Translations under genes and position numbers: made by a program | Notes under the pieces: model-generated | What the model was told of the DNA's origin: nothing | What the model saw: the letters and a program-made list of their open reading frames with translations, nothing else | Database searches by the model: none | Shown here: positions 25,923 to 35,337 of the stretch, piece by piece | Layout: the number at the start of each line of letters is the position of its first letter | Numbering within the stretch: the first letter of the stretch is position 1 | Assembly: GCA_016935665.1 (NCBI GenBank) | Contig: JAFGQN010000105.1 | Location: forward strand, 18,540-82,539 | Direction: 5' to 3' | DNA from: Deltaproteobacteria bacterium | GTDB lineage: Bacteria; Myxococcota_A; Polyangia; JAAYKL01 | Length of the DNA: 64,000 nucleotides

Positions 25923-27296
25923 CTATTTTTTTTCGGAATCGTCTGACCTGTTCGTTGGAGATGGGGGAGGACAGCCAATATGCGACATCATACAGGGCGG
26001 AAACGACTCAACGGGATTGGCCGAATCACTTTCGGCGCTGGACGGGGCAGCAGGTCCGGTGTGTTCAGGTCTTTGAGGTGGTTCATTGCCTGATGCTGTG
26101 TCCGCTGTTGACTCATTATGCAGTGACACATTCTGTTTTTGGGCTGTGGAACCGGGGTTTGTATGCGGAGACATTGGAGTGTTCGCTGCGGTGGACGCCG
26201 AGTGGCACCCCGTTGACGTGAGTGTGCACAACGTCAGCAGTGAGGCGGACAGTGTGCTCGCGCGCAGGGGGGCCTGCTGAGTCTGGATAGACGGTACATA
26301 GCAGAATCGGGGTATCGTGTCATTTTTGCTGGTTACTGCCCATGCCGGGCAACCTCCCTGGCATTTGGGTGTCGCAGAACAGCCGCTGCATTGACGCAGC
26401 GCCTTTGCCACCGACCGGTGGTGCAACGTGGCCGCTTTGCGGAATCGCTGACGCAATGGAGCCGTTTCGTTCATTGGAACACCGGTTTCGGTGTCTGGCA
26501 TGGATAGGCATCCTTTTATTCTGCCATCGTTTAGAATGCCCATGATTGTTTTGGCGCCGTAACAGCCGGTGAATCTGCTGGCGGCAGTGTACTCTGCAAA
26601 CGCCGGAGTTCTCAGCTTTTCAAGTGTGTCGCTGTAGCCGATGTTATCACCAATGATGAGCTGCGGGGTTCGTGAGCGCAACATCGGCAGATCTTCAATC
26701 ACCTGGCGAATCTGCCGTATGCCCGGCCAGATGGGCGCATCGTTGCATCGGTTGCCCAACCAGATTTGCCACAGCGCGGATGATGTGCTCTGAATGATTA
26801 GGCTTAACTCGCGAAGCTGGTCGAAGTTGGTGGACAGCACAGTGGTCATGAATCCGTAGGGAACCGCCACTTTCTCCAATAGCGCTGCGGCATTCATAAC
26901 GCCCCGATAGGCATTGGGATGCTGACGAATGATATTGTGCGCCTGTTCCGGACCATCCAGACTCAACCATACAAAATTGACGCCCATATGGCTCAATGCT
27001 CTGGCGCGTTGTTCGTTGATAAGCTGTCCATTTGAAATAACCTGAACAGATATATTATTTTCCTTTAGAATTCCAACGATGAGTTCAAAATCGTCCCGCA
27101 AGAGTGGTTCACCCCCCGAAAGAGTAATGCTTCTGACATTTTCATCGAGAAGTTCATGTACCAGTGAAATGGCTTTGGGCGTACTCAAATCGTTTTCGGG
27201 ATTACGATGGGATGCCGAACAATGAATGCAACGGAAGTTGCATTTCGCGGTGATTTGCCATTCCACATATTGAGGTACCGAATTTTTGTTTTTCAC
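25923..27296 (-). CDS. Radical SAM/SPASM protein with lipobox-bearing C-terminal tail
   Basis: About 457 residues. The core has CNFRCIHC (the CxxxCxxC cluster motif), SGGEPLLRDD and a partial TIM barrel; a C-terminal SPASM-type cysteine set follows (CYGAKTIMGIL, GCLSMPD, CSGCSATPKCQGGC). After about residue 340 there is an unusual ~115-residue extension: a hydrophobic stretch ending in a lipobox-like TSTGC, a Ser/Thr/Pro/Asn-rich region, and FPPCMMSHIGCPPPSPTN near the end. Such radical SAM enzymes usually modify peptides, and no separate precursor gene is visible. The GTG at 27296 has AGGAG five bases upstream; an ATG at 27329 in frame is the alternative. A terminator-like palindrome lies upstream. 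Substrate unknown. Confidence 0.85.
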   Translation of the reverse strand: MKNKNSVPQYVEWQITAKCNFRCIHCSASHRNPENDLSTPKAISLVHELLDENVRSITLSGGEPLLRDDFELIVGILKENNISVQVISNGQLINEQRARALSHMGVNFVWLSLDGPEQAHNIIRQHPNAYRGVMNAAALLEKVAVPYGFMTTVLSTNFDQLRELSLIIQSTSSALWQIWLGNRCNDAPIWPGIRQIRQVIEDLPMLRSRTPQLIIGDNIGYSDTLEKLRTPAFAEYTAASRFTGCYGAKTIMGILNDGRIKGCLSMPDTETGVPMNETAPLRQRFRKAATLHHRSVAKALRQCSGCSATPKCQGGCPAWAVTSKNDTIPRFCYVPSIQTQQAPLRASTLSASLLTLCTLTSTGCHSASTAANTPMSPHTNPGSTAQKQNVSLHNESTADTASGNEPPQRPEHTGPAAPSSAESDSANPVESFPPCMMSHIGCPPPSPTNRSDDSEKK

Positions 27297-27345
27297 TGTC
27301 GCTCCTGCCGGTCTAAAAGTTCGGTGCATTGCAATTACAGTGTCA

Positions 27346-27382
27346 TAAAAAATTAAAAAGAGTCAGAAAATAATAATCTGAC
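27346..27382 (-). promoter_or_regulatory. Palindrome plus T-run in the leader of the radical SAM gene
   Basis: GTCAGA (27362-27367) and TCTGAC (27377-27382) form a 6-bp stem around a 9-base AT loop. Read on the minus strand, it is followed by TCTTTTTAATTTTTT, the shape of a factor-independent terminator. Since the only gene after it on that strand is the radical SAM gene, it may be an attenuator, a repressor site, or the end of a short leader transcript. Confidence 0.4.
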
Positions 27383-27513
27383 ACATAAATCGTAGAAAAC
27401 TGTACATTGACGAAAGTGTGCGGCGGGCAGAAAGGTTACTGGTTAATAGAACAGACAATGTGCCGTTAACTTCTCCAGACCTGGCACAATTCGTTTCATT
27501 TTGGGGGGTGGGA

Positions 27514-30500
27514 ATGACTCTGTTACCTGACGCTATTTCATCGTTATCCGGTTCCACATTTCAGAATTTAGTCCTGGAGTTGTCTTCCCGCATGATGGGG
27601 CATCTGACAGACGCACAGTTTGATGAGCTGTTTGAGTACACCATTTCCTCTGTCGGAAACATTATCAGTGCGGACAGGATATACCTCTTTGGGCCAGACG
27701 ACGTGGGCGAAGCGATTCTCTGTACCCATGTGTGGTGCAAAAAGAACATTGATTCCCTGATACTGCCGCATCAACTCATTCAGTGGCCAGAGTCGTTGCC
27801 GGGCATTTCTGGTCGGTTGCCAGCGTCCAGGGTGTATCTCATCGAAGATATGATGGCGGACAAGACGATGTCACTGGCGGAGAGAGAGTCGTTTCGGGTG
27901 CAGGACGTTCAGTCGCTGCTGGTGACAGCCATTGAGGTGGCGAGCGAATTCATGGGGGTGGTACGGGTGGATTCTGTTTGCTGCCAAAGGTATTGGACCA
28001 GTGAAGAAATTGGATTGCTGCAGGTGATTTCAAACATGCTGGGACAGATTTTGGTGCGCCGGCAGAACAAAACGCAGATGCGAACGGAGAGATGGCGTCT
28101 GCAGAGCATCATCGACGGCACCGATGTGGGTACCTTTGAATGGTACGTGCAAACCGGAGAAGCGGTTTTCAATGAGAAATGGGCCACCATGCTCGGCTAC
28201 ACGCTGCAGGAGCTGTCCCCTCTGAGTGTTGAAACCTGGAGAACACTGGTGCATCCGGCAGACCTTTCGCGTTCCGACGAGGCATTGCAGGCCCATTTTG
28301 AAGGCCGGGAGCCGTTTTACGACATTGAGTGCCGATTGAAGCATAAAGACGGTCATTGGATTTGGGTCCATACTCGGGGCAAAGTGGTGGCGTTCGATAC
28401 GAACGGCGCACCGTTGCTGATGTACGGTACTTATACCGATATTACGCGGTGCAACGAAGAGGAGTGGGATTTTAAAAATTTTTTCGACAACATGACGGAT
28501 ATTGTCATTGTGTACGAAGGTCACGGCCACATTCTGAACAGTAATCAGGCCGCCTGGGATACGTTGGGTTATACACGTGAGGAATTGGCGGCAATGACTG
28601 TGGTTGATTTGCGTCCACCGGACATGCGGAAAGATGCGGCTCGATGCGTGGAAGAGACAGTGTCGGGGGTACGGGAGTTGTGTCCGTTGCCGTTGCAGAC
28701 GAAAAGCGGCGCCATATTGCCGGTGGAGTCCCGAATTTCCCGTGGCAGATGGAATGGAAACGAATGTGTGTTTTGCATTTCCCGCGATTTGTCAAAGGAA
28801 CGGATGTTACAGCAACGTTTCGAAATCCTGTTTCAGAATAATCCAGCGCTCATGGCACTGTCAGAAATGCCTGAACGGCGGCTGGTGGATGTGAATGCGG
28901 CGTTTTTAAAAATTCTGTGTTTAAAAAAAGAAGATGTTATCGGCAAAACGGGAGCAGAGCTGGGATTACTGGTGCAAACTGAACAATCTGGTGAACTGGA
29001 GGAAAAACTTAAAGCGGAGGGGCGTATTCGCAATGTGGAGATGCAGCTGAAAAGCCACACCGGTGAGGTAATTCACGGCCTGTTTTCCGGCGAGGTGATT
29101 CACGGTCCGGGCAAAAGTTACTTTTTAACTGTGATGGTGGATATGACCGAGCAAAAGCGTATTCGGGACAAGTTGCAAACCATCAACGCCGCGCTGGCGC
29201 AGCAGACGGCCATTGCCAACGCCATGGCCGCACGGGCCGAAGAGGCGAATGTGTCCAAAAGTGAATTCCTTGCCAATATGAGCCACGAGATCAGAACGCC
29301 CATGAACGGGGTGATTGGCATGAGCGAACTGCTGCTGGGCACCGACCTCGATGAAACCCAGCGTTACTATGCCGGGATTGTGAAAACAAGTGGTGAGTCA
29401 CTGCTCTCACTGCTCAACGATATTCTGGATTTTTCAAAGATTGAAGCAGGGAAACTGGAGCTGGAACACATAGACTTCAATTTGCGATCCATGTTTGAGG
29501 ACTTCGCATCAATGATGTCATTGCAGGCGGAGGAAAAAGGCCTGGAGCTCATTTGTGCACCTGCTCCGGATGTCCCCTCCCTGTTGCGGGGAGACCCCGG
29601 CCGTCTGCGTCAAATTCTGATTAATCTTGTGGGAAACGCCACCAGATTCACCGAAAAGGGCGATATTGTGGTGGGTGCTGAACTGCTGAATGAAACGGCG
29701 CACGCGGTGGTTTTGAAGTTTTGGGTGCGGGATACGGGAATTGGTATTCCCGAAGCGCGTCAGCAGGTGTTGTTTGAAAAATTCACCCAGGTGGATAGTT
29801 CAATCGCCAGACGCCATGGCGGCACGGGACTGGGGCTGGCCATTTCAAAACAGTTGTCCCAAATGATGGGTGGCGATATTGGGGTGGAAAGCAGGGAAGG
29901 GAACGGTGCGACATTCTGGTTCACAGTTCAGCTGGACAAACAGGTGGGTATGTCGGCGGGTGATTCGCGCGGCAAGCCCGATTTGGCTGGGCGGCGTTTG
30001 CTGGTGGTGGACAATAACACCGCAAATCTGCGCGTTCTTGGCGAGTATCTGGAATCGTGGGGTATTTTTGTGTCCACCGCCACATCCGGTGTGGATGCGC
30101 TGGCCAAATTGTATTCTGTGGGGCAGCAGGATGGGTATGACCTGGTTTTGGCCGATATGAATATGGCGCCCATGGATGGGATTCAACTGGGGCGCAATAT
30201 TCGCTCCGATGACAAATTGCAGAGAACCCCGGTGATGCTGATGACGCGTCTGGGGGCCCGTGGGGACGCGGATCGGTTGCATCGGGAAGGTTTTGCCGCG
30301 TACCTGACAAAGCCCATTCGCATGTCAGAGTTGTACGATTCGGTGGCGGCGGTTATTGATAGCGGAACCTTCAACATCAAAAATCGAAGGCCGCTCATCA
30401 CGCGCCATTTCATTCGGGAAACGCGCCTGCGTCAGATTCGAATTCTGCTGGTGGAGGACAACCCCACCAACCAGATTGTGGCCAAAAGCATTCTGGAAAA

Positions 30501-31269
30501 ACTGGGCCAAAATTGCGACATCGCAGAAAATGGCGCCGTGGCCGTGGATATTTTAAAACAAAAACCCTACGATTTAGTGTTTATGGATGTTCAGATGCCA
30601 GAGATGGACGGCGTTGAGGCCACGCAAACAGTGCGCGCTTTCGATCCATCCCATTTCAATTACAAGGTGCCCATTGTGGCCATGACCGCCAACGCCATGC
30701 AGGGCGACAGAGAATCGTGCATTGCCGCGGGCATGGACGATTATATTTCCAAACCGGTGACCCCGGAGATTATTGAGACGGTTCTGAGACGCTGGTCATC
30801 CGCCATGACCCAATCGGTTCAGGCACGCATGTCCATTGCCCCGGAGCATGATTTGATGCTGCCGCTGGATGTGGAGCTGGATGAAACCCTGGATAGACGG
30901 CATGTGTTCAACGAAGACAACCTTATTGAACGGGTGCTTAGGGACCGGTCCATTGCCAAAGAAATTCTGGAACTGTTCATTATTGATATTCCCGAGCAGT
31001 TGGATGCAATGGAACGCGCCATCAACGAAAATGACTTTGAAACCGCCGCGAACCAGGCGCATACTCTGAAAGGCGCCGCCGCCAATATGGGGGCCGAGGC
31101 GCTGCGTCAAAAAGCCTACAACGCCGAAATGGCCGCCCGCAAAAAGCAAAAAGACATGCTACAGTTTGAATTCGACGAAATAAAACATCAGTTCGACCTC
31201 TTCCGCCGCGTGGCCACCACCTCCACCCTGATGAAAGACATGTCCTCCCGAGAACCGGGGATGTATTAG
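27514..31269 (+). CDS. Hybrid sensor histidine kinase (GAF-PAS-HisKA-REC-REC-HPt)
   Basis: About 1251 residues with no obvious transmembrane span. Order: GAF-like sensor (about 20-185), two to three PAS domains (about 205-560; the first with [11 protein letters not shown]), HisKA with [20 protein letters not shown], ATPase with [11 protein letters not shown] and [13 protein letters not shown], a first receiver ([11 protein letters not shown], phosphoacceptor in [11 protein letters not shown]), a second receiver ([22 protein letters not shown]) and a C-terminal HPt with [12 protein letters not shown]. This is a complete internal phosphorelay of the BarA/ArcB type. The first receiver has an NN in place of the usual acidic pair (VDNNT), so it may be inactive. 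ATG 27514 follows GGGGGGTGGG; the frame is open upstream to 27418. Confidence 0.92.
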   Translation: MTLLPDAISSLSGSTFQNLVLELSSRMMGHLTDAQFDELFEYTISSVGNIISADRIYLFGPDDVGEAILCTHVWCKKNIDSLILPHQLIQWPESLPGISGRLPASRVYLIEDMMADKTMSLAERESFRVQDVQSLLVTAIEVASEFMGVVRVDSVCCQRYWTSEEIGLLQVISNMLGQILVRRQNKTQMRTERWRLQSIIDGTDVGTFEWYVQTGEAVFNEKWATMLGYTLQELSPLSVETWRTLVHPADLSRSDEALQAHFEGREPFYDIECRLKHKDGHWIWVHTRGKVVAFDTNGAPLLMYGTYTDITRCNEEEWDFKNFFDNMTDIVIVYEGHGHILNSNQAAWDTLGYTREELAAMTVVDLRPPDMRKDAARCVEETVSGVRELCPLPLQTKSGAILPVESRISRGRWNGNECVFCISRDLSKERMLQQRFEILFQNNPALMALSEMPERRLVDVNAAFLKILCLKKEDVIGKTGAELGLLVQTEQSGELEEKLKAEGRIRNVEMQLKSHTGEVIHGLFSGEVIHGPGKSYFLTVMVDMTEQKRIRDKLQTINAALAQQTAIANAMAARAEEANVSKSEFLANMSHEIRTPMNGVIGMSELLLGTDLDETQRYYAGIVKTSGESLLSLLNDILDFSKIEAGKLELEHIDFNLRSMFEDFASMMSLQAEEKGLELICAPAPDVPSLLRGDPGRLRQILINLVGNATRFTEKGDIVVGAELLNETAHAVVLKFWVRDTGIGIPEARQQVLFEKFTQVDSSIARRHGGTGLGLAISKQLSQMMGGDIGVESREGNGATFWFTVQLDKQVGMSAGDSRGKPDLAGRRLLVVDNNTANLRVLGEYLESWGIFVSTATSGVDALAKLYSVGQQDGYDLVLADMNMAPMDGIQLGRNIRSDDKLQRTPVMLMTRLGARGDADRLHREGFAAYLTKPIRMSELYDSVAAVIDSGTFNIKNRRPLITRHFIRETRLRQIRILLVEDNPTNQIVAKSILEKLGQNCDIAENGAVAVDILKQKPYDLVFMDVQMPEMDGVEATQTVRAFDPSHFNYKVPIVAMTANAMQGDRESCIAAGMDDYISKPVTPEIIETVLRRWSSAMTQSVQARMSIAPEHDLMLPLDVELDETLDRRHVFNEDNLIERVLRDRSIAKEILELFIIDIPEQLDAMERAINENDFETAANQAHTLKGAAANMGAEALRQKAYNAEMAARKKQKDMLQFEFDEIKHQFDLFRRVATTSTLMKDMSSREPGMY

Positions 31270-31344
31270 ACATCGTGATTCTCAGTTGCGCTGCGGAAGA
31301 TGGGATAAGGATTTATTGGTCAAAGTGACGGGCCAAAGATGTCA

Positions 31345-32211
31345 TCAACACTTATTGCAAATTTTTTGTACACAGGTGTTCATCGCTCTAATAACTGAAT
31401 TCCACGGGTCGAATCCAGGACAGGCTTCCACACAGGCATCAAAACTGTCGCCCCACCAGTCGTAGTCCTCGCCACACTCGCCTCTGCACTTGTTGAATGG
31501 CTCACAGGCTTCATTGCTCCAGCATTCCATGGCTGTCTCACGGCAAGGGGCGTCTTCACCTGTCATGCACTCAAAACATTCTTCACAGGGTTCATTTGCC
31601 ATGGAAGAGCAATCTGTAACGCCATGCTGGCTGTCTGTATCGATATGGGTATCCGAGTCTGTCTTTAAATATGTGTCCGTGTCTGTGTCGGTCGCGGTGT
31701 CTATTGGTGTATACGCCAGGCATTGATGGATTCCCTGTGAGACTGTACAGGCTTTTCCCGAAAAGCTGCAATCGTCCCAATCGGTCCACTGGCCATCCAG
31801 GCAAAGGAGCACCATTGTTTTGTCGTCACGACACTTTTTAGCCCCCGATGTACAAAGACTCGTTGTGTCTGAGTCCTGGATGGTGGCAGTGTCTGAGTCC
31901 TGGGTGGTGGCAGTGTCTGAGTCCTGGGTGGTGGCGGTGTCTGAGTCCTGGATGGTGGCAGTTTCAGTATCCCGCTTTGTCGCAGTATCGCTGTCCAGTG
32001 AACCAGTCGTGGCGGAGTCCCTCTGAGTGACAGTGTCGGTGTCCGGGGAAGTGGTTGTCGCGCTGTCATCGGATGCACTGTCCAACCATGCCATGATGCT
32101 ATCCGTGTCCGCAGTGGTTTGGGTATCGGTGTCACTGTCTCCATTTTCGGCGGTGGAACATGCCGTGGCCATCGTCAGGAAAAGCAACGCTGCAACTGTG
32201 TCAATTCTCAT
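31345..32211 (-). CDS. Cysteine-rich lipoprotein with two Asp-Thr/Asp-Ser linkers
   Basis: 288 residues. Lipoprotein signal with lipobox MATAC (Cys18). A long linker (about 24-115) includes four copies of an octapeptide of the type DTATTQDS, coded by a 24-bp DNA repeat. A short cysteine module (CTSGAKKCRDDKTMVLLCLDG, about 117-155) is followed by a second linker (DTDTDTYLKTDSDTHIDTD) and a C-terminal ~90-residue cysteine-rich domain with CEECFECMTGEDAPC and CNKCRGECGED-like spacing, ending CNKC. No known enzyme motif. AAGGAGGA gives a strong ribosome-binding site. Likely an outer-membrane-anchored surface protein; function unknown. Confidence 0.82.
   Translation of the reverse strand: MRIDTVAALLFLTMATACSTAENGDSDTDTQTTADTDSIMAWLDSASDDSATTTSPDTDTVTQRDSATTGSLDSDTATKRDTETATIQDSDTATTQDSDTATTQDSDTATIQDSDTTSLCTSGAKKCRDDKTMVLLCLDGQWTDWDDCSFSGKACTVSQGIHQCLAYTPIDTATDTDTDTYLKTDSDTHIDTDSQHGVTDCSSMANEPCEECFECMTGEDAPCRETAMECWSNEACEPFNKCRGECGEDYDWWGDSFDACVEACPGFDPWNSVIRAMNTCVQKICNKC
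31865..31960. repeat. Four tandem 24-bp repeats inside the lipoprotein gene
   Basis: Units at 31865-31888, 31889-31912, 31913-31936 and 31937-31960 differ at only a few positions (GGATGG or GGGTGG; final A or G). They code on the minus strand for DSDTAT(I/T)Q. The near identity suggests recent expansion or slippage. Confidence 0.9.
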
Positions 32212-32768
32212 CTATGTCCTCCTTGCGGTTCGAATCGAATACGCGCTGTGTATAAGGGAATACATACCATTTCCACTTCCGAAATAAAAGGGGGATTGGT
32301 CGGATGCAGATAATACGAATCCCTCTCGTTTATATCCAGAGCCGCCTCGAAATCATGCCGGGCGGGTAGGAAGTTCAGCTGGGCGACCTCGAAAAGCCGG
32401 GTCGGCGGCCTGGGATGGGTCTTTCAGCGGGGGGACCAGGGTGCGCCGGCCGCCCCCATATGCTCGTCCGGCGGAGGGGGGGAGGTCGTTGGGCGGACCT
32501 TTGGAGGTGGATGAGCGGACCGGGTATGGTGGCCCAGCGGCCTGCCCCTGTTGGTTCGGCGGCCTCAAAATGGTGTCTGGGCGTTCAAGAACAGCTGCGT
32601 GGGCGTTCTCAAACAGCTGCCTGGGCGGACCGGAATGCTGGGTGAGCGGGCAGGATATTCACGGCAGCGGCCTTTTTCTGTTGCCAAAAAACATCCGATG
32701 GGCGCATTTGGGGAGCTCGACATATGTTTATGTTGATGGAGACAACGCTCAATGTCAGGAGCAATTAT
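32212..32768. repeat. Gene-free region with GC-rich degenerate repeat island
   Basis: No supported gene lies in these 557 bases between divergent genes. From about 32350 to 32690 the composition jumps to very G-rich on the plus strand, with many variants of GGGCGGACC/GGCGGCCT and, most clearly, two adjacent 22-bp units TGGGCGTTCAAGAACAGCTG.. at 32578-32599 and TGGGCGTTCTCAAACAGCTG.. at 32600-32621, followed by weaker units. Reading frames there lack ribosome-binding sites and resemble no protein. The stretch next to 32212 should carry the lipoprotein promoter. Confidence 0.65.
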
Positions 32769-33542
32769 ATGAGTGGAAGCATTAGTATTCTTGGAAGTGG
32801 CTGGCTGGGATACCCGCTGGCGCTTCGGTTTGTGCAAAAAAAATACGACGTCAAGACATCGTGCACCAGCGAGGCAAAGCTGTCGCAGCTGCAAGCCATT
32901 GGCACCACGCCCTTTGTGGTGAATATTGACGCGCTCAATAAAGATGCCGACGCGTTTTTACAGTCTGAATTGCTGGTCATTAACATTCCCGCCGACAGCA
33001 TCAAAGGGCACCGCGCGCTGCTGCAGAAAATACTTGGCTCGCCGGTTAAAAACGTCATTTTGGTGAGTACCACGTCGGTGTATCCCAACGAAAATCAAAT
33101 CGCATCCGAGGACGACGAACTCCCTGAAAGTACACGTCTTGCCATCGAAAATGTATTCACTTCCAATAACCGCATCCAAACCACCGTGCTTCGATTTGCG
33201 GGACTGATTGGGTATCGGCGTCATCCGGGCCTCTTTTTTAGCGGCGGCAAAAATCTCTCAAACCCCGACGCGCCTGTAAATCTGATTCATCGGGACGATT
33301 GCATTGAAATCATTGGCCAGATTATAAAAAAAAATATCTGGAACCAGATATTTAACTGCTGCGCAGACACCCATCCCTCAAAAAAAGAATTCTACACCCA
33401 CGCCGCCGCCATGCTCAATCTGCCCCCGCCATCCATCAGCGAGCAGCCCCGCGGATCGTCCAAAACCGTGAGCAACCAAAAGCTTAAATCGGTCCTCAAA
33501 TACACGTTTATCCATCCCGATTTAATGACCATTGATTTTTAA
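32769..33542 (+). CDS. NAD(P)-binding epimerase/SDR-like protein
   Basis: 257 residues. The N-terminal dinucleotide-binding loop is ILGSGWLGYPLALRF (about 6-20), the GxGxxG pattern of the YeeZ-like atypical short-chain dehydrogenase/epimerase group. LLVINIPADS and LVSTTSVYPNENQ provide the later strands, with the SVYP motif common in sugar-nucleotide epimerases. A full YxxxK catalytic pair is not evident, so activity is uncertain. AGGAG at 32757-32761 fixes the ATG at 32769 rather than the upstream in-frame ATG at 32724. It follows the GC-rich repeat island and converges on the GH8 gene. Substrate unknown. Confidence 0.85.
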   Translation: MSGSISILGSGWLGYPLALRFVQKKYDVKTSCTSEAKLSQLQAIGTTPFVVNIDALNKDADAFLQSELLVINIPADSIKGHRALLQKILGSPVKNVILVSTTSVYPNENQIASEDDELPESTRLAIENVFTSNNRIQTTVLRFAGLIGYRRHPGLFFSGGKNLSNPDAPVNLIHRDDCIEIIGQIIKKNIWNQIFNCCADTHPSKKEFYTHAAAMLNLPPPSISEQPRGSSKTVSNQKLKSVLKYTFIHPDLMTIDF

Positions 33543-33637
33543 GAGCAGCGCACCTTTAAGAGGGAACAATGTTGAAAAACGCGAAGAACTGAAACGCGCA
33601 GCATTTTTTGCCATCGGATTTTGGGGAATATTGGGGT

Positions 33638-35068
33638 TTACTTTTTATTAACGATGTCGGGGTTCCACATGTTTCCGGAGATAGCCAGCAGATATATATT
33701 GCCCAGATAATCGCCGTACCAGTAATTATCGGTCAGTTTGCCCGCTTCTTCGGCGTATGCATCGACCACTTCCTGGGTATTGGCGCTGGCGCAGGCGGCG
33801 ACGCTTCCAACGTGGGCCAGATTGTGATTGGCGCCCATCGCAGATCCATCGAGGGCGTAGCCATCCTTGATATTTTGAACACCCACATTGTCATAAAACC
33901 AGGAACTCAGCTTTTCGCACCAGGCCTGAATCTCGGGCGTCCCGTTCCATAAATAATCGATGCTCTGCTTGAACGCCGTACGTATTGCATCAAATTGGTA
34001 GTTTGTGTTTCGCGATCCCGTGTAGTTGCTGCCACTCACCGTTTGCCAGTCGGGAACCAACCCCGTAACGGGATGGGCCGCAGCATCGCGAACTTTATTG
34101 GTGTCATCTGCCAGTTTCGCCCATGCGTTGTCCCCGGTGATTTGTGCAAAGTACCTGAAGAATGCGGGCTGGTAATACGAAATATCGGTCTCCTGGCAAC
34201 CGCCGTAGGGATTGCCACCGCCGCAACCGGGGTAAAGGGCAGAAACACCGTTGCATTCGACAATGAGCACCCGGGCTTTGTCCAGAACTTCTCGAACCTT
34301 GTCGTCATATCCAAGTGTTGGCCATTGCCAGTGGGCCACAACCAGCCCCGCCGCAAGATCAATATCACCGTCGGTTGCCGAGCCCGAGTCAGAGATGCCA
34401 CCACATGACACATTCCACGCCATCATGCCGCACGCGCTGGACGTGAGTTTTGTCTTGTAAAATGCATACAATCCGTCAACGGCTTCTTTATCGCCCATGT
34501 AGGCGGCAGCTATCATGGCAAAGCCCATCGCCTCCACTTTTACAACATCTGCCGAATCGCACGACGTCATCAGGTTGCCATTGCAGTCCTTCAGGTACTT
34601 CTTTCGCCAGTTGTCGTAGGCCTGTTGCACGTGGTCATTGGATATGGCATCGGATTGCACACCAAAGGGATAGTCCACATTCTGCGGGAATGGGTACCTG
34701 GGTTTGTTGGGGTCTGTGTCCGTGTCCGAGTTTGTATCCGTATCGGTGTTTGAGTTTGTATCCGTATCGGTGTCCGTGTCTGTGTCCGTGTCTGTATCCG
34801 TATCGGTGTCCGTATCTGCATCTGTATCCGTATCGGTGTCCGTATCTGCATCTGTATCCGTATCGGTGTCCGAGTCTGTATCTGTATCGGTGTCCGCATC
34901 AGAATCAGAATCAGCATCAGAGTCCGTATCAGAATCAGCGTCCGCGTCTGTATCTGTGGTTATCTCCCCGGAAGGCGATTTTGCTCCGTCATCACCGCAT
35001 CCAACCGCACCAATGGTCCCCATCGACAGTAAGCAAAGCATCGCCACTAATTTTAACACGTGTGTCAT
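33638..35068 (-). CDS. Glycoside hydrolase family 8 lipoprotein
   Basis: 476 residues. Signal peptide with lipobox AVGC (Cys24), then an Asp-Thr/Asp-Ser linker of about 80 residues, then a GH8 catalytic domain (about 115-476). The GH8 signature region is clear: VVKVEAMGFAMIAAAY carries the proton-donor glutamate position and ATDGDIDLAAGLVVAHWQWP matches the A-[ST]-D-[AG]-D family pattern. GH8 enzymes cut beta-1,4-glucan, chitosan, xylan or lichenan; the substrate cannot be told from sequence. The start at 35068 was chosen because it gives the signal peptide; the frame is open upstream to 35341 but that part looks non-coding. Probably displayed on the cell surface on a stalk. Confidence 0.92.
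   Translation of the reverse strand: MTHVLKLVAMLCLLSMGTIGAVGCGDDGAKSPSGEITTDTDADADSDTDSDADSDSDADTDTDTDSDTDTDTDADTDTDTDTDADTDTDTDTDTDTDTDTDTDTNSNTDTDTNSDTDTDPNKPRYPFPQNVDYPFGVQSDAISNDHVQQAYDNWRKKYLKDCNGNLMTSCDSADVVKVEAMGFAMIAAAYMGDKEAVDGLYAFYKTKLTSSACGMMAWNVSCGGISDSGSATDGDIDLAAGLVVAHWQWPTLGYDDKVREVLDKARVLIVECNGVSALYPGCGGGNPYGGCQETDISYYQPAFFRYFAQITGDNAWAKLADDTNKVRDAAAHPVTGLVPDWQTVSGSNYTGSRNTNYQFDAIRTAFKQSIDYLWNGTPEIQAWCEKLSSWFYDNVGVQNIKDGYALDGSAMGANHNLAHVGSVAACASANTQEVVDAYAEEAGKLTDNYWYGDYLGNIYLLAISGNMWNPDIVNKK
34705..34960. repeat. Hexamer-based repeat coding the GH8 linker
   Basis: Variants of GTATCC/GTATCG/GTGTCC in tandem. Within it a 30-bp unit starting GTGTCCGTATCTGCATCTGT is duplicated perfectly at 34806-34835 and 34836-34865. 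The array codes DTDTD/DSDAD on the minus strand and leaves long antisense frames open. Confidence 0.88.
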
Positions 35069-35337
35069 ATTTTGAGTTCTCCCTGTGCACAGCCCCCCCC
35101 AAAATTGAAATACTACCACGTTTAACCTGTTTTTGTTTACATATTTGTGTCGTGTTAGCAACGGACAACAGGGCACATTGATGCTGCAGGAAAGCAGTTG
35201 GAGGCGAAATCGCAGTCCGTATGATGCAAACGCGATTGGTCCGGACGAAAGTGGCGAGCCTGCGAATGAAAACGAACGCCCTTGGCCGGACATGAATCTG
35301 ATGGGTAAACGGAGGTGGATGATGCAGGAGAATCTGT

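Noticed and set aside
32226..32245. GGTTCGAATC resembling a tRNA T-loop
   Set aside because: No acceptor or anticodon arms can be placed; the sequence is next to the lipoprotein ribosome-binding site.
32441..32785. Reading frames through the GC-rich repeat island
   Set aside because: Several frames are open because of base composition; none has a ribosome-binding site or family resemblance.
33543..33637. Frame reading VEKREELKRAAFFAIGFWG after the SDR gene
   Set aside because: No start codon in that frame; may be a chance hydrophobic stretch or a small remnant.
34704..35075. Val-Ser repeat frame on the plus strand
   Set aside because: Antisense of the GH8 linker repeat.
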